This document shows, piece by piece, positions 16,251 through 24,446 of a stretch of DNA of 64,000 bases. Position numbers and translations under genes: made by a program. Position 1 is the stretch's first letter. Each line of letters opens with the position of its first letter. Source of the stretch: an uncultured Myxococcales bacterium (GTDB lineage Bacteria; Myxococcota_A; Polyangia; Polyangiales; Polyangiaceae); the NCBI GenBank assembly GCA_937902985.1, contig CALFNG010000150.1, forward strand, positions 1 through 64,000. Reading direction: 5' to 3'. The notes under the pieces are model-generated. The model did no database searches. It saw only the letters and a list, made by a program, of their open reading frames with translations, and was not told where the DNA came from.

Positions 16251-18179
16251 ATGATGCGCAAGCACATGGTCTTCGGTCTCGCCGCTATCGCGGCGCTCGA
16301 CGGGGCCAGCTCGGTGGGCTGTTCGTCGAACCCGACCTCGTCGGGGTCGGGGCTGCACAACGCCGGCGGGAGCAGTGACGCGAGCAGCGGCTCGTCCGAC
16401 ACCCCGACCACTTCGTCGTCGTCCGGTGGGCAGCCCGGCTCCGCCAGTGGAATGACGTCGTCGAGTGGCGCGAGCTCGAGCTCGGGGATGACCAGCGCGT
16501 CGGGCACCGCGGGCACGTCGGGGGATTCGGGCAGCTCTCAGGATTGCAAGGCGAACTGCACGGGGAAGACGTGCGGCGACGACGGTTGCGGCGGCACCTG
16601 TGGCGGCTGCCCGCCCTCGCAGCTGTGCGGAATGGCGCAGACGTGCGTGGCGTCTCCGAGCACGACCACCATCGTGGTGGACGCCAACTCGCAACGGACG
16701 GCGATCTCCCGCGGGATCTACGGCGTCGCGCTCGACAACGACGACTCGATGCAGGTCGCTGCCCTCAACCGGTGGGGGGGCGACGCGACGAGTTCGTACA
16801 ATTGGAAGAACGACCTCTCCAACTCGGGGCATGACTGGAACTGCGCCAACTACAAGAGCCGGTTCAAGCCACCCGTGCCGGACGCCATGTACACGAATAG
16901 TTCGGATCAATTCGTCCACTACAACATCACCAAGAGCGCCGATACCCTGATGACGATCCCCATCACCGGGTGGGTGGCGAGCATGGCGACGCCGAATCCC
17001 GGGAACCCCAACTGCGCCGGAGGAACCGCGATCAGCAGCTGCTGCGCCACGCTCGGGACCTCGGAGGAGGAGCTCGTGGACAAGGGGTCCTCGGTGCTCG
17101 ACACGTCCTTCATGGGGTCGTGGGTGCAGCACCTCGTCTCGACGTTCGGAAGCGCCGCAAACGGCGGCGTTCGCTACTACCAGCTCGATAACGAGCCGGA
17201 CAACTGGCAGTCATTGCGCACCGACGTCTACCCGACGCTCTACCCGCCGGGCACGTCGTGCGAGCCGTTCTACACCACGAACAGCTCCATCGGCGTCAGC
17301 CTCAATCAGGACTTCATCAATCGGACGATTGCGTACGCCAAGGCCATCAAGGCTGCGGACCCGACGGCGTCCGTCCTCTTCATGTCGACCGAGAACCCCG
17401 AAGACCTCGTGGCATTGCCCAATGTGGAGTGCGGCAGCCCCGCGGGACCGTACAGCATTGGCAGCTCGCTCACCTCCGCAATCCTGAAGCTTGCCGCCGC
17501 CAACGATGCGAATAACCACCAACGGATCCTCGACTGCGTCGACGTGCACTATCCGCTTCCCGGCAAGGGCCTCGGCGACACGAAAGCGTTATGGGATTCG
17601 ACGAGCACGTCCACGGTTCCCCACGTGCAAGGCTGGATCAACTCCGCTTACCCAGGCACCGGCATCTGCATCAGCGAGTACGGCGTTCGAAACGACGGCA
17701 CCAACGGCGGGACACCCGACGCCACGACCGGCGCGCAGGAAGCGGACGTCCTCGGCATGTACGGGCGCCTAGGGTTCCGCGTCGCTGCGTACTGGGCGAC
17801 GCTCGTGAACGGGACGACCCACTTGCCCGTGTACAACGCCATGGCGATGTACCGGAACTACGACGGCAAGGGCGGACAGTTCGGGCCCTACTCGATCGGC
17901 GCCGCGAGTCCCAACGCGGGGGTCAACGTCTATGCCTCCTCGGACTCCTCGACGGCGCCGACGAAGGCTTGGGTGATGCTCGTCAACGTGAGCGGCACCG
18001 CGCAGTCGAACCTCACCATCGCGGTCGACAACTTTACCCCCGCCGGGTCCGCGCAGGTCTATCGCTCCGTCGCAGGTGCCGCTCCCGCGCCCGACACTGC
18101 CGCGACGATCACCGCCGCGCGTATCACGGGTTTCTCCCTTGCGGCAAACTCGATCGCGTTGCTGGTGCTGACGAAGTAG
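16251..18179 (+). CDS. GH44 endoglucanase/xyloglucanase, lipid-anchored
   Basis: About 642 residues. A lipoprotein signal (lipobox GASSVGC) precedes a Ser/Gly/Thr linker of about 85 residues. A small cysteine-rich motif follows (CKANCTGKTCGDDGCGGTCGGC), a spacer common in myxobacterial exported proteins. The GH44 domain comes next: ISRGIYGVALDN, LNRWGGDATSSYNWKND, YYQLDNEPDNW (acid/base Glu), LDCVDVHYPLP and GICISEYGVRND (nucleophile Glu). A C-terminal beta domain ends the protein. GH44 enzymes cut internal beta-1,4 bonds of cellulose or xyloglucan. ATG 16251 and ATG 16254 are both possible starts. Confidence 0.93.
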   Translation: MMRKHMVFGLAAIAALDGASSVGCSSNPTSSGSGLHNAGGSSDASSGSSDTPTTSSSSGGQPGSASGMTSSSGASSSSGMTSASGTAGTSGDSGSSQDCKANCTGKTCGDDGCGGTCGGCPPSQLCGMAQTCVASPSTTTIVVDANSQRTAISRGIYGVALDNDDSMQVAALNRWGGDATSSYNWKNDLSNSGHDWNCANYKSRFKPPVPDAMYTNSSDQFVHYNITKSADTLMTIPITGWVASMATPNPGNPNCAGGTAISSCCATLGTSEEELVDKGSSVLDTSFMGSWVQHLVSTFGSAANGGVRYYQLDNEPDNWQSLRTDVYPTLYPPGTSCEPFYTTNSSIGVSLNQDFINRTIAYAKAIKAADPTASVLFMSTENPEDLVALPNVECGSPAGPYSIGSSLTSAILKLAAANDANNHQRILDCVDVHYPLPGKGLGDTKALWDSTSTSTVPHVQGWINSAYPGTGICISEYGVRNDGTNGGTPDATTGAQEADVLGMYGRLGFRVAAYWATLVNGTTHLPVYNAMAMYRNYDGKGGQFGPYSIGAASPNAGVNVYASSDSSTAPTKAWVMLVNVSGTAQSNLTIAVDNFTPAGSAQVYRSVAGAAPAPDTAATITAARITGFSLAANSIALLVLTK

Positions 18180-18288
18180 GGGGCGAGGTGCACAGGAGGC
18201 TTGCTCGAGCGCAGATAGTCGCTCACCCATCATGGGGCTCTCCCAGGGACCTACGATCCGACAAGCTACACGGGCACGATTCTCCGTC

Positions 18289-18306
18289 GGCGAGAACGAT
18301 CTCGCC
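18289..18306. other. Intergenic hairpin after GH44
   Basis: GGCGAGA-ACGA-TCTCGCC is a perfect 7-bp stem with a four-base loop, 110 bp past the GH44 stop. No T-run follows, so a terminator role is only possible. The rest of 18180-18426 shows nothing recognisable except a run of seven T near 18404. Confidence 0.35.
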
Positions 18307-18426
18307 ACGCTGGACGGATGAGGACCATGGCGCCGGCCCTTCCAAGGCGACTCGTTGAGGGCATTGGAATCGACCCGGCCGCGTGCAATTTCGAGCTTTT
18401 TTTGTGCTGGGCGCTACCTTTTGTAC

Positions 18427-19440
18427 GTGCGTACCGCCCTGGGAGTTCTCTGCGCCGCGGCGCTCGCAGTGGTGTTCGGCGCGTGCGCCGCGCTCTCTGG
18501 ACTGGATACGTACACCTTCGGCGGTTGCCCGCAGGATTGCGAGGGACTGGCCGCGGACGCGGCAATCGGCACCGGTGATGCCACGGTTGCGGATGCCGAG
18601 ACCACCCAAGGTACTGGTGACGGCGGAAGTGGAGAGTGGGACGGCGTAACCAAGGTAATGGACGCGCAGTCGGATGTGGCGGCATCGGACGCAGAGACGG
18701 ACGCAGAGACGGACGCAGAGACGGACGCGGAGACTGACGCGGAGACTGACGCGGACTCGGAAGTAGGGCGGGAGGCGGGAGTTGATACGAGCGACGGAGG
18801 TGACCTCGGCCTCGGTCTCGTCGCCTTCTACCGGTTCGACGAAACAGGCGGCACGTCCGCTGCGGACTCCTCGGGCAACAATCGGACGGCCACCCTCGTG
18901 GGGGGCGCCACCTTCTCCACTGGTCTGCAAAACAACGCAGTAACCATGAATGGCAGCAATGAGTACGTCAGCTTGCCTGACGGGATCGTAAGCGGCCTGA
19001 TGTCGTTCTCGATCTGCGCGTGGGTCAACCTGAGCGCCGGCACCGCGTGGTCGCGCATCTTCGATTTTGGAACGGGAACGACCGCGTACATGTTCTTCAC
19101 GCCAAACAGCGGCGTTGGGGATCGCTTCGGTATCACGATTGGTGGGACCGGGAAGGAGCAACAAATGAAGGCGCCCGCTCTGGCAACGGGAAGCTGGCAG
19201 CAGGTCGCGGTGACGCTGGCGGCGAACACTGGAACCCTGTACGTCAACGGGGCTCAGGTCGCGCAGAACACCAGCATGACCCTGAATCCGGCGAACCTGG
19301 GGTCCACCACGCAAACCTGGCTTGGGCGTTCGCAGTTCGCGGGCGATCCGTACCTGAACGGGCAGATTGACAACTTGCGTATCTACGACCGCGCGTTGAC
19401 CGCTGCAGAGGTCCAAACTCTGTACGCCGGTCGTCTTTGA
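18427..19440 (+). CDS. LamG-domain lipoprotein
   Basis: About 337 residues. The signal sequence (LGVLCAAALAVVFGAC) has lipobox FGAC and is followed by an Asp/Ala-rich linker with a perfect DAET repeat. The C-terminal domain of about 200 residues is a concanavalin-like LamG fold: LVAFYRFDETGGTSAADSSG, YVSLPDGIVSGLMSFSICAW, WQQVAVTLAANTGTLYVNG and GQIDNLRIYDRALTAAEV. These domains bind glycans or proteins at the surface. Start uncertain: GTG 18427 gives the cleanest signal peptide. It lies between the GH44 and GH54 genes on the same strand, so it may assist substrate binding. Confidence 0.85.
   Translation: MRTALGVLCAAALAVVFGACAALSGLDTYTFGGCPQDCEGLAADAAIGTGDATVADAETTQGTGDGGSGEWDGVTKVMDAQSDVAASDAETDAETDAETDAETDAETDADSEVGREAGVDTSDGGDLGLGLVAFYRFDETGGTSAADSSGNNRTATLVGGATFSTGLQNNAVTMNGSNEYVSLPDGIVSGLMSFSICAWVNLSAGTAWSRIFDFGTGTTAYMFFTPNSGVGDRFGITIGGTGKEQQMKAPALATGSWQQVAVTLAANTGTLYVNGAQVAQNTSMTLNPANLGSTTQTWLGRSQFAGDPYLNGQIDNLRIYDRALTAAEVQTLYAGRL
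18688..18747 (+). repeat. 12-bp coding tandem repeat (DAET)
   Basis: Five head-to-tail 12-bp units, three GACGCAGAGACG and two GACGCGGAGACT, encode DAET five times in the linker of the LamG lipoprotein. Confidence 0.9.
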
Positions 19441-19933
19441 GCGGCTGCTTGCCGGCCAATTCAGCGGCCCTTCCCGCCGGGTGCGGTGGGAAACCGATAA
19501 CTGAGCCGAAATTCGGGTCGGACGCCACCTAGCACGGAGACAGGGCGGCACGGTTACGCCCGCTGCATCCACCGGCCACAAGCGGGGCGAAGATGGCGGC
19601 GGCAAGCGCAAGCGCAAGCGCAAGCGCAAGCCGCAAGCACAGAGGGCCCGAAGCGAACCATCGCGAAGCTCGGAAGGGTCGCCCGGGCTGGCGAAATGCG
19701 TCTCGCCGACGATCTCGGCAAGGTCTCGCCGGAAGCGCCCCTTCCTCCTTCGTGGCCGCGATCGATCCCGCGCCGGGATCCGGCGAAGGTCGTACGTCGA
19801 GGGCGTGCAGCATGGTGGTGACCACGTTTGCGAGGCGGATGACGCTTCTCCCCGCGCTGCTCGCGTCAGCCTCTGCGAAGGCAGCAACCTATTACACTGC
19901 GCGCAGGCCGCACCAACAGACGGAGACAAGGAC
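19441..19933. other. Intergenic stretch with 6-bp microsatellite
   Basis: A 493-bp gap without a supported gene. It holds five perfect GCAAGC units (19602-19631) and a sixth after a one-base slip (19633-19638). Open frames crossing it are Arg/Ala-rich and repeat-driven. No promoter stands out. Confidence 0.6.
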
Positions 19934-21217
19934 ATGAACCGAGCTCCGATGAGCGCGCGTTGGCTTCTGACGCTGTTCGCGGCGACGTCGACCCTCTGCG
20001 CATGCGCCGGCGGCGGGCCGTCGGACTATGTTCCCGATGCCGCCGAGGGGCAGGACGAGTCGGATCCTGGGGCGGGCGGAAGCTCGGGGTCGAGCGGCAA
20101 CGGCGGGTCCGGCGCTAGCTCCGGAAGCGCAAGCTCAGGCAGCAGCTCAGGCGGCGAAAGCTCGGGTAGCAGCTCGGGAAGCTCAAGCTCCGGCAGCAGC
20201 TCGGGCGTGACCAGCTCCGGCAGCAGCTCGACCGGCTCGAGTTCGGGCGGACAGCCGGATTCTGGGGGAACAGCGGTCACCGGGCCTTGCGACATCTACG
20301 CGGCCGGCGGCACCCCGTGCGTCGCGGCGCACAGCACGGTGCGAGCTCTTTACGGCGCCTACAGCGGTAGTCTCTACCAGGTACGGCGCGCCTCGGACAA
20401 GACGACCAAGGATATCGGAGTGCTGACCTCCGCGGGATTCGCAGACTCGGCAGCGCAGGATGCGTTCTGCGCAGGCACGACATGCACCATTTCGGTCATT
20501 TATGACCAATCCATGAAAGGCAACCACCTCCGAAGCGCGCCCGCGGGCGGGGCCAAGAAGACACCGGACAGTGAAGCGAACGCGAGCGCTCTCAAGCTGA
20601 CCATCAGTGGCCATACCGTTTATGGGGTCCACATTCCGGCCGGCACCGGCTACCGAAACGACACGACCTCCGGCGTCGCGAGCGGCGACCAGCCCGAGAC
20701 GGAGTACATGGTGACGAGCGGCACCTACTACAATGGGGGCTGCTGCTTCGACTATGGCAACGCCGAGACCAACAACAACGACGACGGCGCCGGCACTATG
20801 GAAGCCGTTTATTTCGGAAATTCCACCGGATGGGGCAAGGGGGCTGGCAGCGGTCCGTGGGTCATGGCGGACCTCGAGAACGGGCTCTTTGGCGGGCAAA
20901 GCACCGCTGCCAACCTCACCAACACCCCCCTTACTTCCGCTTACGTCACGGCAATGGTCAAGGGCCGATCGGGGACCTTTGGGCTCAAGGGCGGCAATGC
21001 GCAGTCCGGCAGCCTGACGACCATGTACGACGGAGCGCGTCCGGGAGGCTACAACCCCATGAAGAAACAGGGTGCCATCATCTTGGGGATCGGCGGGGAT
21101 AACAGTAACAGTGCTCAGGGCAACTTCTTCGAAGGGATAATGACGTCCGGCAACGCGTCGGATGCGACCGATGATGCCGTCCAGGCCAACATCGTCAATG
21201 CGGGCTACGGACACTGA
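19934..21217 (+). CDS. GH54 alpha-L-arabinofuranosidase (catalytic domain only), lipid-anchored
   Basis: 427 residues. The signal ends at lipobox LCAC, followed by a linker of about 90 residues dominated by SSGSS repeats. The GH54 catalytic beta-sandwich runs from GPCDIYAAGGTPCVAAHSTV to the end. It contains SLYQVRRASDKTTKDIGVL, CCFDYGNAETNNND (the Glu is the expected nucleophile) and ILGIGGDNSN (the Asp is the expected acid/base). The fungal CBM42 arabinose-binding domain is absent. Members release terminal arabinose from arabinoxylan and arabinan. ATG 19934 follows the site ACAAGGAC. A remnant of a second copy lies at 15838-16158. Confidence 0.93.
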   Translation: MNRAPMSARWLLTLFAATSTLCACAGGGPSDYVPDAAEGQDESDPGAGGSSGSSGNGGSGASSGSASSGSSSGGESSGSSSGSSSSGSSSGVTSSGSSSTGSSSGGQPDSGGTAVTGPCDIYAAGGTPCVAAHSTVRALYGAYSGSLYQVRRASDKTTKDIGVLTSAGFADSAAQDAFCAGTTCTISVIYDQSMKGNHLRSAPAGGAKKTPDSEANASALKLTISGHTVYGVHIPAGTGYRNDTTSGVASGDQPETEYMVTSGTYYNGGCCFDYGNAETNNNDDGAGTMEAVYFGNSTGWGKGAGSGPWVMADLENGLFGGQSTAANLTNTPLTSAYVTAMVKGRSGTFGLKGGNAQSGSLTTMYDGARPGGYNPMKKQGAIILGIGGDNSNSAQGNFFEGIMTSGNASDATDDAVQANIVNAGYGH

Positions 21218-21307
21218 AAGCCTGCGCCGCGAAGAATGCTCGCTGAGTCGGCGCTTCTGAGGCGCGCCGGACAGCAGCGCGGCCGTCTACCACCGGCCCT
21301 ATGACCC

Positions 21308-21520
21308 TCACGGGTGATCGTGGGCTTCGCGTCGGAGGGCCTGCACGTCGGGGTCTTCGTCTCCCTCCGGGTCGAGCGCCTTCGCTTCGTTCAGCTCGAT
21401 GATGCAGACTTGCCAATGCTGCGCCTGGCACGCGTCGCGAGCGAACCACGACCGCGCTGGGCGAGACGGCCGACGCATCCGGCCGGGGCACGACCGCCGT
21501 GGCTCGAAGGGGTCGCACGT
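21308..21520 (-). pseudogene. C-terminal tail of an unidentified gene
   Basis: One minus-strand frame reads naturally to a stop at 21308: ARDACQAQHWQVCIIELNEA, then KALDPEGDEDPDVQALRREA. It has the composition of a TPR-like tail found on myxobacterial kinases and exported proteins. No start or upstream domain is present, so it is a fragment. The rest of 21218-21566 shows nothing else. Confidence 0.4.
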
Positions 21521-21566
21521 GCGGGCGTTCCATCGCGCTGGCGGGCCTTTGCAAAGGGTCCAACGT

Positions 21567-21998
21567 TTAAGACGACTTCAGGCACACCGACGGGTTCGAC
21601 CCCACCTTGAGGCATTGCCACCCGGTGGTTGGGCAGGCACCCGCATTCGCCTCGCCCGCCTGGCAATTGATCTGCGTGCAATACGGGAGCTGTGGCGCCC
21701 CGCAGATGGGCGAGCCTGCAGCGCAATCCGTTGCGGTGGAGCATGTCTTGCCGAACGACGACGGCACTGCGCCGCCATCGCTCGCGCCCCCTTCGGTCGA
21801 ACCGCCCTCGCCGGCTCCTCCTTCGCCCGATGCGTCGGCCGTCGCGACCGGACCGGGGAAGCACGAGTCGAAGCGCACCACCTGCCCCGGGTCGCACGGA
21901 TCGCTGGCCCAGCAGCCACCGGCGCCGGACCCCAGACCAAGGATGATCGCGCTCACTACCGTGCGCGCGGCAGCGTTACAAATCGACTTACGCTTCAT
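21567..21998 (-). CDS. Small cysteine-rich lipoprotein
   Basis: 143 residues. The signal (VVSAIILGLGSGAGGC) has a lipobox-like AGGC, then an acidic Gly/Ser/Ala linker. A C-terminal domain of about 60 residues with eight cysteines follows (KTCSTATDCAAGSPICG, PYCTQINCQAG, ACPTTGWQCLKVGSNPSVC). This disulfide-rich domain is common in Polyangia exported proteins and has no known function. ATG 21998 was chosen; ATG 22013 is an alternative. Its start is about 20 bp behind the stop of the PstS-like gene on the same strand, so it may be the last gene of that operon. Confidence 0.7.
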   Translation of the reverse strand: MKRKSICNAAARTVVSAIILGLGSGAGGCWASDPCDPGQVVRFDSCFPGPVATADASGEGGAGEGGSTEGGASDGGAVPSSFGKTCSTATDCAAGSPICGAPQLPYCTQINCQAGEANAGACPTTGWQCLKVGSNPSVCLKSS

Positions 21999-22017
21999 CG
22001 CGATAGGCCCCATGCGT

Positions 22018-22503
22018 TCACGGCGGGAGAACCTCGCCCTTGCTGATTCGTGCGACCACGCGCACGGTGTCGTTGACGTCGCTGGCCGCCATGTACGCCA
22101 CGCCTCCCCGGTCCGAAGCCACGACACGAAGCGCGGCGCTCGGCGTCGACACCTTGTGCGGCGGACGCTCTCCGCCGCGAATCTTGCGGTCGATCCAGTA
22201 GCGTTCCACGCGATCCGGATCGAGGCCGAGAATCGCCGCGTCGAAGGCCTGACGGAGCGGATGGTCCTCCGGCAGGTTCACCGGAACGGCGTGCGTGCCA
22301 TCCGGCCACTCCGTCCGGTTGGTCTGAAAGAGGGGGCGCAGATCTTCGCGGGTGAGCGCCTTGGCGGGGTTCCCCTTGTGGACCACCACGACAAGCATGG
22401 CCCCGTCGTCCGCCCGCGTGCTCGCCGGCCACGCGAAGACGGTCGACACGATCGTCAGAAAGACCGTGGCCACGAGCGCAAAGCGCAGTCCGGACGGTCG
22501 CAT
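22018..22503 (-). CDS. Small PstS-like periplasmic phosphate-binding-type protein
   Basis: 161 residues with a signal peptide (FALVATVFLTIVSTVFAWPA). The mature part follows the short PBP-like phosphate-binding family: MLVVVVHKGNPAKALTREDL, LFQTNRTEWPDGTHAVPVNL, LRQAFDAAILGLDPDRVERYW and GGVAYM near the end. These proteins sit beside phosphate or anion porins. The ATG overlaps the porin stop (TGATG), so the two are translationally coupled. The role in anion uptake is inferred from family and neighbour. Confidence 0.8.
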   Translation of the reverse strand: MRPSGLRFALVATVFLTIVSTVFAWPASTRADDGAMLVVVVHKGNPAKALTREDLRPLFQTNRTEWPDGTHAVPVNLPEDHPLRQAFDAAILGLDPDRVERYWIDRKIRGGERPPHKVSTPSAALRVVASDRGGVAYMAASDVNDTVRVVARISKGEVLPP

Positions 22504-24038
22504 CAGAACACCACGACCAGGCGGGCGACCGCGTCGGTGAAGTTGCCCTTGGCGATGTCCAGGCCCGGGTAGTTCCCCGGCTGCTTGCGAAAGTCGAATT
22601 CCAGCGCGCGCAACACCTGCATCTTGAGCATCACCGACGGATTGAACCGGACGTTGAGGCCGACGGACGGCCCGAGACCGGTGTCCCCGGTGGTGAACGG
22701 ACCGTGGATCGTGTCGAAGACGAGATACGGCTCGAGGCCCAGGAAAGGCAGCTGGTGCGCGACGAGGACATACGCGCTCGTGTAGATCGAGTTGGGCTGG
22801 AACGCCCCCGCCGCGTCGAGCGGGTTCGCGAGATCGTGGAACCCCGGATCGAAGTCCACTTTGCGTATGGCCGCTTCCGCCCGGATTCGCGTCCGGCCGA
22901 CGTCGATCGAGACGTCCAGCCCGCCGATCCATTCGCGGTATTTCCAGTTCGCCTTGCTCGTGATCGTCAGCGGCGCCAGGCTCGTCGCATCGATCTCGAG
23001 ATCTTGAGTGCGTCCGGTATAGCCGGAAGCCCCGAATTTCAAGGTGAGATCGCCTTTCTCGTCGTTGGCGTAGATCCGCGCGCCAAACCCCCGGTCGTCG
23101 TTGAACGCGAAGTTCGAGAGCTCCTGGCGCCCGTTGGTGAGCGTGGCCATGTACCCGAGCTCCCAATCCCCGGCGAACGCGTTGCCGAACGCCATCAGTC
23201 CGGTCTGCCGGATCGGGATGCCCTGATATTGTAGAAGCAATGGCTCTTGGATGGCGATGAGGGTCGGCGTCCCGTGGTCGACGTTCCAGATTCCGAAAGG
23301 AGTCAAAAAATTCCCGACTCGAAGCTTGAAAGCGTCGAAGTGCGTCCAGTCGACCTGGGCACGCTCGATGACGATGGTTCCGGTCCACATTTGCGCAGCG
23401 AGCGAGCCGGAGTTGGGGTCGAGTTGCTGTGTCGACGTGCGCTTGAATCCGCCTCCCAGCCCGCCGAGCCCTGTGACGAGGCCTTGAGGCGCGTTCGTGA
23501 AGCGGATCTCGACCAGCGACCGCCAATCTTTCACCGGCTTGGCGTCGAAGTAAAAGTCGAGGTTGCCGATGACGAACGACGTGGCGTTGGAGGAGTTGAG
23601 GAAGTTTGCCGTTGGCGTCGTCGGATCGAGCCAGACCCGCTCGACCCCCACGTCGGTAAAGCCGTAGATCTTGAACTTGTCTTCGATGCCCTCCGCGGGG
23701 GCCTGCGCGGCATCCACCTTCGAGTCGAGATCGTCGACGCGCTTGCTGGCCTCTTCGAGCGCCTTCTTCTGCGCGTCGATCTCCGCCTTTTGCGCGGTCA
23801 TGGCGGCGACCAGAGCGGCGGTGTCGAGGGGGGTCGCTTCCGGCGTCCGCTCGGGTAGTGCAGTCGCCGGCCCCGGGGCCGCGCCCGTCGCGCTTGGTGG
23901 AGCGGTCGGTGTAGACGCATCCGCCGGACCTTGGGCGTGGGCCACCCGGGTCGCGATCCCAATGAGCACAGCAAGGCCCGCCGCCGCCGCCCAATGCGGC
24001 GGTCTTCGAACGGCAAACCGCACGACCGCACCCGCCAT
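22503..24038 (-). CDS. Outer-membrane porin (OprO/OprP-type)
   Basis: 511 residues. Signal peptide (GLAVLIGIATRVAHA), a Pro/Ala/Thr linker, then a short coiled coil (TAQKAEIDAQKKALEEASKR), typical of the N-terminus of trimeric porins. The rest is beta-barrel-like with alternating strands and aromatic girdles: IYGFTDVGVERVW, FYFDAKPVKDWRSLVEIRF, FLTPFGIWNVDHG and WELGYMATLTNGRQ. It ends in an aromatic residue (VARLVVVF), the usual BAM-recognition signal. ATG 24038 has the site GGGGGAGATATCC. With the coupled PstS-like protein this suggests uptake of phosphate or another anion. The 24039-24446 gap shows no gene. Confidence 0.82.
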   Translation of the reverse strand: MAGAVVRFAVRRPPHWAAAAGLAVLIGIATRVAHAQGPADASTPTAPPSATGAAPGPATALPERTPEATPLDTAALVAAMTAQKAEIDAQKKALEEASKRVDDLDSKVDAAQAPAEGIEDKFKIYGFTDVGVERVWLDPTTPTANFLNSSNATSFVIGNLDFYFDAKPVKDWRSLVEIRFTNAPQGLVTGLGGLGGGFKRTSTQQLDPNSGSLAAQMWTGTIVIERAQVDWTHFDAFKLRVGNFLTPFGIWNVDHGTPTLIAIQEPLLLQYQGIPIRQTGLMAFGNAFAGDWELGYMATLTNGRQELSNFAFNDDRGFGARIYANDEKGDLTLKFGASGYTGRTQDLEIDATSLAPLTITSKANWKYREWIGGLDVSIDVGRTRIRAEAAIRKVDFDPGFHDLANPLDAAGAFQPNSIYTSAYVLVAHQLPFLGLEPYLVFDTIHGPFTTGDTGLGPSVGLNVRFNPSVMLKMQVLRALEFDFRKQPGNYPGLDIAKGNFTDAVARLVVVF

Positions 24039-24446
24039 GGATATCTCCCCCGCTGCACGCACCGCCCCGAACCGCAACTACCGACGCACGCTACTCGCCT
24101 GAATCGCCGGCGAACAAGACATTGTTGGCGCCTCCAGCGAAGAAGTCGTTCACGTACCTCGCCCGCGCACGTAGGTCACGGGTATCGTTGGCCGTCGACC
24201 GTTCGGCCGCCGCGCCGCCGCGCCGCCGCCAGAGGGGGCGGAGACAGCTGCGGGGTGAGAGAGCGACTTCTGCATTCGAGTCAAAGCCAGACGACCAGGG
24301 TGGACCCGCGTCGCCGTGGCCGTCAAGCGTGTATCGTGCGTGTATCGCGAAGGACCTTTACGGTCCGGGATGCCGACGAGTCCGTATGAACGAGATGGCG
24401 GCTCGCGTCCAATCACGACTCGCAGTAGACCATGTGAAGGGGGACC

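Noticed and set aside
19529..19825. Minus-strand frame with a hydrophobic Leu/Ala stretch
   Set aside because: The stretch is produced by the GCAAGC microsatellite; no other support.
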